From DASRIA01 sp963768885 (GTDB lineage: Bacteria > Actinomycetota > Thermoleophilia > Solirubrobacterales > JBBDJG01): a DNA stretch of 64,000 nt. The notes under the pieces are model-generated. The model searched no databases, was not told the DNA's origin, and saw only the letters and a list, made by a program, of their open reading frames with translations. Shown one piece after another: positions 27,232 to 36,227 of the stretch. Position numbers and translations under genes: made by a program. Positions within the stretch are counted from its first letter, which is position 1. The number at the start of each line of letters is the position of its first letter. Location: contig CAVYJN010000010.1 in NCBI GenBank assembly GCA_963768885.1, positions 118,638-182,637 on the forward strand, given 5' to 3'.

Positions 27232-28716
27232 TGGCGAATATCTCCTCGCCGGCGGAGATCGGCGAGGCCGAGTCCGCCCCGCCGCCGCAGGGCAGCATGC
27301 CCCCGCCGTCCAGGCGGTTCGTCTCGCGCAGCGTGCCGCCGCCGACGAAGCCGGCGGACCCTGCCCCCCCGAAGCGGACGGATCCCCCTCACACCGAGGC
27401 CGTCCGGCCCGAGCTTTCGGGGCGCCAGCCGATCCCGTGGTTCAACCACGCGCTGCGCGCCGTCTGCGCGCTGTACCTGACCGTCGATCGTGATCGCGGT
27501 GGTCGCCTACAAGACCGTCTTCATCGAGATGGTCGTGGGGGATCCGTACTTCGGCGCCTACAGCATCGTCGTCTGCGTCTTCATCCTGAGCCGGTTCCTG
27601 TTCAGCCTGTTCTACCGGCCGGCGCCCGACCCGCCCGCGCAGATCGAGCCGACGATCGCGATCGTGATGCCGGCCTTCAACGAGGAGGACGCGGTGGCGG
27701 CCTCGATCCGCTCGCTGCTCGCGGCGGACTACCCGCGGGAAAAGCTCGAGATCGTGGTCGTGAACGACGGCTCCACGGACGGCACCCTGCGCGAGATCCA
27801 CTCGGTCGCCGACGGCCAGAGCGCCGTGCGCGTGATCGACTTCCCCGAGAACCGCGGCAAGCGCGCCGCGATGGCCGCCGGCATCCGCTCGACGAGCGCG
27901 GAGGTGATCGCCTTCGTCGACTCCGACAGCTCGCTCGAGCGCGACGCCCTGCGCCGGATCGTGCGCGGGTTCGCGAACCCGCGTGTGGGTGCGATCGCCG
28001 GGCACGCCGACGTCGAGAACGCGCGCGAGACCTGGATCACCCGGATGCAGGCCGTGCGCTACTTCGTCGCCTTCCGGGTGTGCAAGGCAGCGGAGTCGAT
28101 CTTCGGCGCGGTGACGTGCTGCTCCGGGTGCTTCTCCGCCTACCGGCGCAGCGCGATCGCCCCGATCCTCGAGCGCTGGGAGAACCAGCGCTTCCTCGGC
28201 CGGCCCGCCACGTACGGCGACGACCGCTCGCTCACGAACTTCGTGCTGCGCAACTGGAAGGTGAACTACGACGAGACCGCGCGCTCCGTGACGATCGTCC
28301 CGGCGCACTTCCGCCTGTTCCTGAGACAGCAGCTGCGCTGGAAGCGCTCCTGGACGCGTGAGTCGCTGATCATCGGGCGCTTCATCTGGCGCAAGAGCCC
28401 GCTCGCGAGCCTGTGGGCGTACCTCGGCATCATCCTCCCCCTGCTCGCGCCGATCGTGGCGGTCCGCGCGATCGTCTGGCTGCCGGCGGTCGAGGGCGCC
28501 GGCGCGCCGCTGATCTACCTGATCGGGATCTACGCGATGGCGCTCGTCTACGGCCTCTACTACGGGCTCAAGCACGGCCGCTACGACACGCTGTGGGTGT
28601 TCGGGGTGATGTTCGTGTTCTTCTACATCGCCTTCCTGCTGTGGCAGACCTACTGGGCGATCCTCACGTCGCGCAACTCGACATGGGGCACGCGCGCGGC
28701 GGAGGCTGCGCAGTGA
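27231..28716 (+). CDS. Processive GT2 polysaccharide synthase (hyaluronan/PNAG synthase-like), frameshifted as assembled
   Basis: A Pro-rich cytoplasmic N-terminus (residues 1-70) precedes a first membrane helix interrupted by an extra G at 27486; without it the segment reads LYLTVIVIAVVAYKTVFIEM. The catalytic domain follows, with VMPAFNEEDAVAASI, VVNDGSTDGT, DSDS (the DxD), YGDDRSLTNFVLR and QQLRWKRSW (the QxxRW of processive synthases). Four or so C-terminal helices would form the translocation pore. Relatives are NodC, HasA and PgaC. The neighbouring deacetylase argues for a GlcNAc-containing polymer, the dehydrogenase for a uronic acid. Confidence 0.9.
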
Positions 28717-29816
28717 CCGCGCCGGCCGAGGCCCTGCGCGGGGCGCTCGCGTTCCTGCTGCTGCCGCTGTCGCTGGTGCCGCTCTACTTCGCCGTGCCGC
28801 GGATCCGCGCTGAGGTGGGCCCCGCGCCCGACCGCGCGGCGTTCCAAGCGCCGGACGTGAAGCCGACGGACGCACAGCTGAGCCGCTGGGCGCCGCTGCC
28901 GCCCGCGCGCGACGCGATCCCGGTGCTCGCATACCACGGCGTGAACGACCGCCCGGACCACTACTCGGTCACCTCGGAGCGGTTCGCCGAGCAGATGGCG
29001 ATGCTGCGCAAGGTCGGCTTCGAGACGATCACGATCGGCGACTACGCGCGCTTCCTCCAGGGAGCCAACGAGCGCCTGCCGGACCGCCCGCTCCTGATCA
29101 CGTTCGACGACGGCCGCCTCGACTCGTACCGCGGCGCCGACAAGATCCTCGCCGAGGCCGGCTTCCGCGCGACGATGTTCGCGATCGCCGGGCACATCGA
29201 GGAGGACAGCCCCTTCTACAGCACCTGGGGCGAGCTGCGGCACATGATGAAGAGCGGGCGGTGGGACGTGCAGGAGCACGCCGGCATCGGCCATGCGAAC
29301 GTCCAGTACGACGCCGCGGGCCACAAGGGCCCGGCCTACGCCTACCGCCAGTACACCGAGGGCGAGGGCCTCGAGAGCTTCGCGCAGTTCAAGCGCCGCG
29401 TGCGCCACGACATCCTGTGGGCGAAGCGCACCATGACCGAGCAGCTTCCGGGCTTCATGCCGTGGAGCTTCGCGGTCCCGTTCGGGAACTACGGGCAGGA
29501 CGGGGACACGAACGACAAGCGCATCGCGCCGTTCATGAAGAGCCTCCTCGCCAAGCACTTCCAGGCCGTGTTCCTGACCGAGCCGCCGGTCTACACGACG
29601 CCGACCAGCCGCCGCGCGGAGCTTCCCCGGATGGAGATCCACTCCGACACGAGCACGGACGACCTCTACCGGTGGCTGCGAGACCGGATTCCGGCGCCCG
29701 CACCGCGCAAGCCGCCCGTCGAGAAGCCTGCGGCCGCGGAGTCGGCAACGGCCCCGGCCGCGAACCCGGCGCCGACGCCTGCGGCGGACCCGGCCCCTGT
29801 CAGCCCGGCCGGCTGA
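28713..29816 (+). CDS. Polysaccharide deacetylase (NodB/PgaB-like, CE4)
   Basis: This 367-residue protein starts at GTG 28713, overlapping the synthase stop (GTGA). An N-terminal hydrophobic anchor (GALAFLLLPLSLVPLYF) places it at the outer face of the membrane. The CE4 signature is present: IPVLAYHGVND at the first strand, LLITFDDGRLDS with the metal-binding Asp, and HAGIGHANVQ as a diverged second motif. The C-terminal 45 residues are Ala/Pro repeats. It probably removes N-acetyl groups from the polymer exported by the synthase, as PgaB does for PNAG. Confidence 0.88.
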   Translation: MTAPAEALRGALAFLLLPLSLVPLYFAVPRIRAEVGPAPDRAAFQAPDVKPTDAQLSRWAPLPPARDAIPVLAYHGVNDRPDHYSVTSERFAEQMAMLRKVGFETITIGDYARFLQGANERLPDRPLLITFDDGRLDSYRGADKILAEAGFRATMFAIAGHIEEDSPFYSTWGELRHMMKSGRWDVQEHAGIGHANVQYDAAGHKGPAYAYRQYTEGEGLESFAQFKRRVRHDILWAKRTMTEQLPGFMPWSFAVPFGNYGQDGDTNDKRIAPFMKSLLAKHFQAVFLTEPPVYTTPTSRRAELPRMEIHSDTSTDDLYRWLRDRIPAPAPRKPPVEKPAAAESATAPAANPAPTPAADPAPVSPAG

Positions 29817-30039
29817 CGTCCAGCACGCGGCTGATCGCCTCGAGCTCCTCGCGCAGCGACATCCCCGGCTGGGGCGCCGGCTTGAACGCGCGCGCGGTGA
29901 CCGCACGTGCGTGGCGCTCGTCGAGCCCCGACTGGCGCTTCAGGAGGGCGACGATCGAGTCGTAGTCCCATCCACGGGCGACGAGGCGGCGGGCGGCGCG
30001 CAGGGCCTCGTGCCCCGTATGAACAGCCTTTCGTGGCAT
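29800..30039 (-). CDS. Small hypothetical basic protein
   Basis: A 79-residue protein, mostly helical and basic (ALRAARRLVARGWDYDSIVALLKRQSG ... LREELEAISRVLDV). The spacing of its helices recalls RecX-like three-helix modules, but the match is too weak to name. It overlaps the 3' end of the deacetylase by 17 bp on the opposite strand and is followed by the SDR gene upstream. Confidence 0.55.
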   Translation of the reverse strand: MPRKAVHTGHEALRAARRLVARGWDYDSIVALLKRQSGLDERHARAVTARAFKPAPQPGMSLREELEAISRVLDVSRPG

Positions 30040-30096
30040 GGGAAAAGCATCGGTGGGATGGAGCGCGGGCTTGAGTTCTGGTCGGCGGTCGGCGGG

Positions 30097-30771
30097 CTAG
30101 CCGCCCTGGGCCGTGGGCCGCACCAGGATCTCGTTCACGTCCACGTGCGCGGGCTGCTGCACGGCGAACATGACGGCTCTCGCGATGTCGTCGGCCTCGA
30201 GCGCACCCTGCGGCCGGTTGTCGAAGAACGGCGTGTCCACCATCCCAGGCTCGATCAGGGTGACCCGCACGCCGCTGCCGTCGACCTCCAGGCGCAGGCT
30301 CTCGCCCATCGCCGTGACGGCCCACTTCGTCGCCGAGTAGAGCGAGCCCGGCAGTGCGCGGCGGCCGGCCACCGACCCCGTGAGGAGCACGTGCCCGCGG
30401 GCCTCGCGCACGGCGGGCAGCGTGGCGCGGATCGTGAGCGCCGCACCGTAGACGTTGGTCAGGACCATCTCGCGCCAGTGCTCGGGAGTCGACTCGAGGA
30501 AGCCGCGCGGCGCCCCGAAGCCGGCGTTCGCGAACACCACGTCGAGCCGCCCGAACTCGTCGAGCGCGGCCGCGGCCATGCGCTGCTGGTCTTCCCATGA
30601 GGTGACGTCGCAGGCCACGGCCAGTCCACCGACCTCGTCCGCGAGCGCTCGGAGCTTGTCCTGCGAGCGGGCGGCGAGCACGAGGCGATAGCCCTCGCGC
30701 GCGGCGTGTCTGGCCGTCGCGGCGCCGATGCCGCTCGATGCGCCGGTGATCAGGAAAACGGGATCCGCCAT
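30097..30771 (-). CDS. Short-chain dehydrogenase/reductase
   Basis: This 224-residue classical SDR has the cofactor motif LITGASSGIGAATA, a substrate-site Ser in LLTGSVAG, and catalytic YSATK, followed by IEPGMVDTPF. It is complete. The Arg after the second strand (LAARSQDK) favours NADP(H). It follows the DUF3052 gene by 7 bp on the same strand, so the two are probably co-transcribed. The substrate is unknown. Confidence 0.9.
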   Translation of the reverse strand: MADPVFLITGASSGIGAATARHAAREGYRLVLAARSQDKLRALADEVGGLAVACDVTSWEDQQRMAAAALDEFGRLDVVFANAGFGAPRGFLESTPEHWREMVLTNVYGAALTIRATLPAVREARGHVLLTGSVAGRRALPGSLYSATKWAVTAMGESLRLEVDGSGVRVTLIEPGMVDTPFFDNRPQGALEADDIARAVMFAVQQPAHVDVNEILVRPTAQGG

Positions 30772-30778
30772 CTTGCTC

Positions 30779-31199
30779 CTATCTGTTCTCTTTGCGTATG
30801 ACGAAGCGCAGGCCCGACCACGTCTGGTCGATCGCGCAGACCTTGGTGTCGACGAGGCCCAGCGGCAGGATCACGTCGCGCAGGGTGTCCTCCGTGATGT
30901 CGGTCTCCACTCCCGAGGAGCGCTTGGGCCACGCGATCCAGAGGGAGCCGCGCGGGGTCCAGTGCGCGCGCGAGGCCGCCGAAGCGGCGCTCGAGCTGCG
31001 CCCGCGACCGGGTGAAGAAGACGATCGTGTCGAGCGGACCGCGCGCGCGGGCACGCACCTCGACCGCGTCGGGCAGCGGCGCGAGGGCCCTCTCGAGGAA
31101 GTCGTCCGGCGCGCCGACCAGGGCGAGCCGGGCGCCCGGCTTGATGCCGAGCTTCGTGGGAAGGGGGGTGCTGGTGCATTTGTCCGAGGTGCGGATCAC
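30779..31199 (-). CDS. DUF3052 family protein, frameshifted as assembled
   Basis: From GTG 31199 the protein reads STPLPTKLGIKPGARLALVGAP, with PLDTIVFFTRSRAQLERRF and, after a frame change, LWIAWPKRSSGVETDIT and LVDTKVCAIDQTWSGLRFV, the typical order of DUF3052 proteins (about 140 residues). The run of four C (minus strand) at 30954-30957 has one base too many; removing it gives ALDPRGSLWIAWP. The function of the family is not established. It lies just upstream of the SDR gene. Confidence 0.82.
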
Positions 31200-31336
31200 G
31201 GAGCAGGAAGTCTGACGCAAGATCGGTTCGCTGAATGTGCGTCCCGGCGAGCCGTCGTCTCCATTCTGGTCAACCCGGCCGCTCGAATTGACGACCGGAA
31301 CGGCAGCGGGCTCTCGATGTGTGATCATCAGCGACG

Positions 31337-32440
31337 ATGAGGGCAACTGCCCTGGACATCATGAGCCCGGACTTTCCGCGCGTCCGGACCGACCAGACGG
31401 TTCTCGAGGCGACGACATTTCTGCATGCCCTGCGCGTTGATTCAATGCCGATCGTGGACGGTCAGGGAAACTACCACGGCATTTTCGGGTCCAGGGACCT
31501 GCCGCGGCTGATCGCGGGCGGGCAGGACCTGCGGTCGGTTTGCCTGGAGGAGCTGGCCAAGGGAGGCCCGGCTCTGCGACCCTCCGACTCGCTTGACGAT
31601 GCCCTGACGATGATGCGCGAGCGGGGAGTCATGGCTGCTCCCGTCGCCGAGGACGGGTTGCTGGTCGGCGTTATCACTCACCTTGACATCGAGGCTTACA
31701 ACACGGCGCAGGCGATGCTGGGTGACGGCCAGAACAGCCTGATCTGGGACGTGTCGCCGCACGACCCGGCCTATGGGGGCATCCGGGGCCAATACCTGCT
31801 CGCCGGGCTGTCGGCGCTGCAGTGCATCCAGCGCGCACTCGATCAAGCCCCGAACCGAATCCTGGACCTCGGCTGCGGGCACGGGCGGGTCCTGAGGGTC
31901 CTGAAGGCGGCCTTCCCCCAGGCCGGTCTCGCCGCCTGCGACCTCGATCGGGACTGCGTGGACTTCTGCGCCCAGACCTTCGGCGCCACTCCCTGGTATT
32001 CGAACGCCGATCCTGACGCGGTGCGGATCGACGACGCGTTCGATCTGGTGTGGTCGGGGTCGCTGTTCACCCACCTTTCCGCGGAGAAATGGCCGCGTTT
32101 TCTGTCGCTGATCGACCGCTGCACGAAGCCCGGCGCCAAGGTGGTTTTCACGACTCAGAGCCTCCGCGATGCAGCGATCCTCAGAACGATCGGGCTGACC
32201 GACCCGGAGATCGCGACACTCATCGGCGACTACGACCAAAGCGGATTCGGATATGTCGAGATGGAGAGCGGGAGCTATGGCCCCGGACAGCCCTGGGGCA
32301 TATCGATGTCATCTCCCGACTGGGTTCGTGCCACCGTCGGCGAGCATCCCGGGCTCGAGGTACGCGACGTCGCGCTCCGCGCTTGGCGGGCGCCGTTCCC
32401 GCTTCAGGACGTGGTTACGTGCGTGCGAACTGGCCCATGA
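31337..32440 (+). CDS. CBS-domain pair fused to a class I SAM-dependent methyltransferase
   Basis: This 367-residue single frame encodes two CBS motifs (about 5-125: ALDIMSPDFPRVRTDQTV, SMPIVDGQGNYHGIF; VMAAPVAEDGLLVGVITHLDI) followed by a Rossmann methyltransferase (about 160-365) with the SAM motif ILDLGCGHGRVLRVL, acidic residue AACDLDRDC, and LVWSGSLFTHLS. CBS pairs usually bind adenine nucleotides or SAM, so the N-terminal part could sense nucleotide or methyl-donor status. The join is in one frame with no sign of error. Codon choice is slightly less GC-biased than in the neighbours. The methyl acceptor is unknown. Confidence 0.85.
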   Translation: MRATALDIMSPDFPRVRTDQTVLEATTFLHALRVDSMPIVDGQGNYHGIFGSRDLPRLIAGGQDLRSVCLEELAKGGPALRPSDSLDDALTMMRERGVMAAPVAEDGLLVGVITHLDIEAYNTAQAMLGDGQNSLIWDVSPHDPAYGGIRGQYLLAGLSALQCIQRALDQAPNRILDLGCGHGRVLRVLKAAFPQAGLAACDLDRDCVDFCAQTFGATPWYSNADPDAVRIDDAFDLVWSGSLFTHLSAEKWPRFLSLIDRCTKPGAKVVFTTQSLRDAAILRTIGLTDPEIATLIGDYDQSGFGYVEMESGSYGPGQPWGISMSSPDWVRATVGEHPGLEVRDVALRAWRAPFPLQDVVTCVRTGP

Positions 32441-32621
32441 GCATCGCAGCCACCTCGTCCCCCGGCCAGCGGCTCCGCGAACGATAACCCTGTACCAGAT
32501 GGATGAACACGCGCGCTCGCCAGGTGGCCCTGCGAATGGACTTTCCATCGGCACGGGGGTGCCGGAGTAGCCGACCACGCCGGCAGCGTAGCGGCGGGCG
32601 CGCATTCGATAGGTTCGTCCG

Positions 32622-33398
32622 ATGCTTCGCCAGGGCGCGGGAGAGCCGCTCTTGCTGCTGCACGGCGTGACCGGGGGTGAGCGGATGTGGCGTCACGTCG
32701 TTCCCCTGCTTGCCCAACGTCACGACACGATTGCCCCGACCATGCTCGGTCACCGCGGCGGCCACCCGGCGGTGGAGCACCCGGCGCTCGTCGCCCACCT
32801 GGTCGACGATGCCGAGCGGATGCTCGACCAGCTCGATCTGGGGACTGCGCATCTTGCCGGGAACTCCATGGGCGGGTGGGTCGCGCTTGAGCTTGCACGC
32901 CGCGGTCGGGCCCGCACCGTGTGCGCGCTTTCGCCGGCCGGCACCTGGGAGGCCGGCACCGACAGCCAGGTCCACGGGCGTGCGCGGCTGCGGCGGACGA
33001 TCCGCAACGTGCGGCGCGGCAGGCTGCTGCTGCCGTTGCTCGCGCGCTCGGCGGCCTTCCGCCGTCGCGCCTTCATCGACGCGGCAGCGCATGCCGACCG
33101 GATCACGCCGGCCGAGGTGGTCGACTCCGCCGACGACGTGATCGGGTGCCTCGTGGCGGAGGAGCTGCTCGCCACCACCGAGCAGCTCGCGCCGATGGAC
33201 CCGCTGCCGTGCCCGGTGACCATCGCGTGGTCCGAGCGTGACCGCGTCCTCCCGCTCGCCGTGAACGGCGCGCGCGCCCGCGAGCTGTTCCCCGCGGCCG
33301 AGTTCGTCGTGCTGCCGGACCTCGGCCACGTGCCGATGTTCGACGACCCGCGGCTCGTCGCCGAGACGATCCTGGCGCGGACCTCGAGGCCCGCCTAG
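32622..33398 (+). CDS. Alpha/beta hydrolase
   Basis: This 258-residue alpha/beta hydrolase has the oxyanion motif LLLHGVTGGERMW, nucleophile elbow AGNSMGGWVALEL, acid in AWSERDRVLP and His in LGHVPMFDDP, so the triad is complete. No signal peptide is present. Size and motifs fit the family of esterases, epoxide hydrolases and meta-cleavage hydrolases; the substrate is not predictable. Its stop overlaps that of the metal transporter on the other strand by 4 bp. Confidence 0.88.
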   Translation: MLRQGAGEPLLLLHGVTGGERMWRHVVPLLAQRHDTIAPTMLGHRGGHPAVEHPALVAHLVDDAERMLDQLDLGTAHLAGNSMGGWVALELARRGRARTVCALSPAGTWEAGTDSQVHGRARLRRTIRNVRRGRLLLPLLARSAAFRRRAFIDAAAHADRITPAEVVDSADDVIGCLVAEELLATTEQLAPMDPLPCPVTIAWSERDRVLPLAVNGARARELFPAAEFVVLPDLGHVPMFDDPRLVAETILARTSRPA

Positions 33399-34819
33399 GA
33401 GATCTGCGGGATCGCCTGGGCCGTCAGCACGAAGCCGACGCCGACGATGATCGCCGCCGACAGCGCGGGCAGCGCGGTCGCGACGCCGGCGGGGATCGAG
33501 AAGCGGGTCACCGCGCGGCGGCCGAGCACCACGATCAGGCCGAGCGCGGTGAGCGTCATCGCGAGGCCGGCGGAGAACGCGACGATCAGCAGCAGGCCGA
33601 GCGCCACCTGGTGCTGCGCGATCGCGCCGAGCAGCACGACCAGCGCGGACGGGCACGGGATCAGGCCGGCCGCGGCGCCCATCCCGATCAGCCCCTTCCA
33701 CGTGACCCGGTCGGGCACGTCGTGGTGGTGATGGTGGCCGTGACCGTGTGAATGCCCGTGCCCGTGGTCGTGCGAATGCCCGTGATCGTGGTCACCGTGG
33801 GAGTGGTCGTGCGCGCCCGCGCTCCCCTGGCGTGCCCACCGCACGCGCGAGCGCAGCACGCCGACTCCCACGATCACCACGAGCAGGCCGGCGACCAGGT
33901 TGAGCCACGGATAGAGGTCCTCGGGGAGGATGTACTGCGACAGCAGCAGCGTCACGAGGCCGAGCGTGAACACGCCGATCGTGTGCGTGATCGTGACCGT
34001 CGCGCCGAGCGCGACCGCGTGCCGCGGCGTGCCGCGCGTGCCGATCAGGTACGCGGCGACCATCGCCTTCCCGTGTCCCGGCGAGAGCGCGTGCAGGGCG
34101 CCCCATCCCAAGGCCGCGAGCAGCAGCAGGAGCAATACGCCCTCACCGGAGGCGGCGTCGCTGAAGATCCCGGCGAAGCCGTCGCTGCCGCCCCGGCTGG
34201 TCGTGGTCTTCCCCGCGCCGGGTGCCGCGGGCGCCTCGAGCGTCCCGCCGCCCGGCCGGACAGCGAAGCTCGCCGACGTCTGCGCGACCGGGCTCGACAG
34301 CGTCTCCTGCGGATAGCTGCGCAGGCCGTTCGTGGGATCGCCCGACGGGGCGGTGGAGCGCACGGCGGTCCCCGCGCCGGGCGCGGCCACGATCGCCTTC
34401 CACCCCGCGCGCCCGTCGAACGTCCCGTCCCGAAGACGGACGCGCGCCGGCTCGCTGACCGTCGCCGCGAGCGGGAGCTCGACGCGCGTCGTCTTCAGCC
34501 CCCCCTGCCCTACGGGGAACGAGATGCGCGGGGCTCCGGCGGCCCGCAGGGGCACCGCGCGGCCGTCGACCTCGAGCGCCAGCCCGCGCTCGACCTCGGC
34601 CCGTTTGCGGTCCAGCACCTCCCGGGGGGAGAGGCCGCGCTCCTGGAAGGTCGGGATCTCGGCCTGGTCCAGTATGTAGAGCGCCTCGACCCGGTCGCGC
34701 GAGATCTCGATCCGGGTCTGGTGGTTGACCGAGAAGTTCCCGAGCGGGTGCGCGATCGCCTCGCCGGTCCCGAACGCCGAGAGCAGCAGCGCGACCGAGA
34801 GCAGCAGCGCGCGCCTCAT
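33395..34819 (-). CDS. NicO/RcnA-type nickel-cobalt transporter with His-rich loop
   Basis: This 474-residue protein starts at ATG 34819. A signal-like helix precedes an extracellular domain opening with HPLGNFSVNHQTRIE, as in actinobacterial NicO proteins. Six or more membrane helices follow (HALSPGHGKAMVAAYLIGTRG, TITHTIGVFTLG, LIPCPSALVVLLG). Between helices, positions 33715-33800 encode a His/Asp/Gly run with about 15 histidines, a metal-binding loop. It overlaps the stop of the TPR gene (ATGA). It is expected to move Ni or Co; direction is not certain. Confidence 0.88.
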   Translation of the reverse strand: MRRALLLSVALLLSAFGTGEAIAHPLGNFSVNHQTRIEISRDRVEALYILDQAEIPTFQERGLSPREVLDRKRAEVERGLALEVDGRAVPLRAAGAPRISFPVGQGGLKTTRVELPLAATVSEPARVRLRDGTFDGRAGWKAIVAAPGAGTAVRSTAPSGDPTNGLRSYPQETLSSPVAQTSASFAVRPGGGTLEAPAAPGAGKTTTSRGGSDGFAGIFSDAASGEGVLLLLLLAALGWGALHALSPGHGKAMVAAYLIGTRGTPRHAVALGATVTITHTIGVFTLGLVTLLLSQYILPEDLYPWLNLVAGLLVVIVGVGVLRSRVRWARQGSAGAHDHSHGDHDHGHSHDHGHGHSHGHGHHHHHDVPDRVTWKGLIGMGAAAGLIPCPSALVVLLGAIAQHQVALGLLLIVAFSAGLAMTLTALGLIVVLGRRAVTRFSIPAGVATALPALSAAIIVGVGFVLTAQAIPQIS

Positions 34820-36142
34820 CGCAGGCCCTCCAGCGCGCGCATCGCGCGCGGGGCGTGCAGCGGCGAGAACCGCGCGTTGCCCGCGAGCGACCTGCGTCAG
34901 GTAGCGGCGGGCGAGGTCGTCGCGGCCGGCGTCGCGGGCGGCGATGCCGGCGTGGTACAGGAACAGCGCGTCACGCGACCCGAGGCGGAGCGCCTCGGTC
35001 GAGTAGCGCAGGCCTTCCCGGGGCCTGCCCGCCCGCGTCAGCGACCAGCCGAGCGCGTCGGCGCTGCGCACGCCGGGCGCGGACGCGTACGCGCGCCGGC
35101 CCAGCGCCACGGCCCGCGCCGCGCGTCCGTGGTCGGCCTCGACGATCGCCATCTCGGCGTCGACGTTGACGCCGCCGCGCCGCAGCAGGCGTTGCTGGAC
35201 GGCGACGAGCGCGAGGTCCTCACGCGCCGCGGCGCGCCGTCCTGCGGCCAGCTCCGCCTCGGCGAGGCCGACCACGTACTCGGGCATCGGCAGCCGCGCG
35301 ACCACGCGGCGGTAGCGCCGGATCGCCGCGTCGAGGTCACCCCGCGCGACGCTCGCGCGCGCGAGCCCGGCCTGGGCCGGCACGTAGCCGTCGAAGCGCG
35401 CCGCTGCCAGGCGGTAGGCGCGCTCGGCGTCCGCGGTGTGGCCGCGCGCCAGCTCGAGGTTGCCGAGCAGGGTCTGGACGTAGGCGAAGTTCTCGCGCGC
35501 GTCACCGCCCGCCGACGCGGCGAGGCGCATCGCGTCGATCGCTCCGCGCATGTCGCCGTGCAGCTCGCGGAAGTAGGAGACGCGCGCGTAGGAGTCGAGG
35601 TTTGGCTTCAGGTCGACCATGCGCTGGAGCGTGCGCTCGGCGTCGTCGTAGCGGCCGAGCTCGACCTGGGCGTCGACGATCACGCCGTAGGGCTTCACGA
35701 CGCCGGGCGCCGCGGCGCGTGCGCGCTCGCCGTAGCGCAGGCCCGCGCGGAAGTCGTGGCGCGCGTTGGCCAGCGACCCCATCCCGGCGAGCGCCCCGGC
35801 GTCGCCGGGCTCGCGCTGGAGCGCGGCGCGCAGTGCCGACTCGGCGCGCGCGTACTGGGCGGGGTCGGCGGTCTCGCGGGCCTTCTGGAGGTACGCGTTG
35901 CCGAGCGCCGCGTAGGGCTCGGCGGATGAGCTTCCACCGGCGACGGCGGCCTGCAGGGAGCGAATGCGCTCGTCCGTCGAGCGGGCGTCGCCGGATTCGC
36001 CGGCGCCGCCTGCACCCGCTCCCGCAGTGCCTCTCCCGGAGGGGTTGCTGTCGATCAGTGTCACCGCCATCACGGTGGCCGCAAACACGAACAGCGGGAC
36101 GAGGAGCTTGATCAGGTTCGGTCTTGTGAGGGGAATGTTCAT
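34816..36142 (-). CDS. TPR-repeat protein, membrane-anchored, frameshifted near its end as assembled
   Basis: From ATG 36142 there is one N-terminal anchor (LIKLLVPLFVFAATVMAVTL), a short Gly/Ala linker and about eight tetratricopeptide repeats. The frame changes at 34880-34882 (GGG for GG on the minus strand); corrected, the protein ends GNARFSPLHAPRAMRALEGLR and stops in an ATGA overlap with the transporter. As assembled, the frame runs into the transporter and mimics a 915-residue fusion. It sits between DUF4331 and NicO, so a role as an assembly or protein-interaction partner of these is likely. Confidence 0.85.
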
Positions 36143-36180
36143 GGTGGGTGTTGAACGGTGGGGAAGTCTTCGGTTGAGTT

Positions 36181-36218
36181 CCGGATGGGGGCCCCTATGA
36201 GAGAGGCCCCCTGTCCGG
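36181..36218 (-). terminator. Intercistronic hairpin between the DUF4331 and TPR genes
   Basis: Nested inverted repeats, CCGGA/TCCGG outside and GGGGGCC/GGCCCCC inside, form a stem of about 12 bp in the 85-bp gap. No T run follows, so attenuation or mRNA processing is more likely than full termination. Confidence 0.5.
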
Positions 36219-36227
36219 TTGCGGCGC

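Noticed and set aside
33720..33800. Low-complexity DNA microsatellite
   Set aside because: It encodes the His-rich loop in frame within a transporter and the codons are mixed, so it is part of the gene.
33752..35929. A 725-residue plus-strand frame
   Set aside because: It is the antisense of the TPR and transporter genes, with composition typical of GC-rich shadow frames (Arg, Gly, Glu, Val) and no motif.
33395..36142. A single 915-residue TPR-NicO fusion protein
   Set aside because: The frame is continuous only because of one extra base at 34880-34882. With it removed, the TPR protein ends normally in an ATGA overlap with the ATG of the transporter, which has its own signal-like N-terminus.
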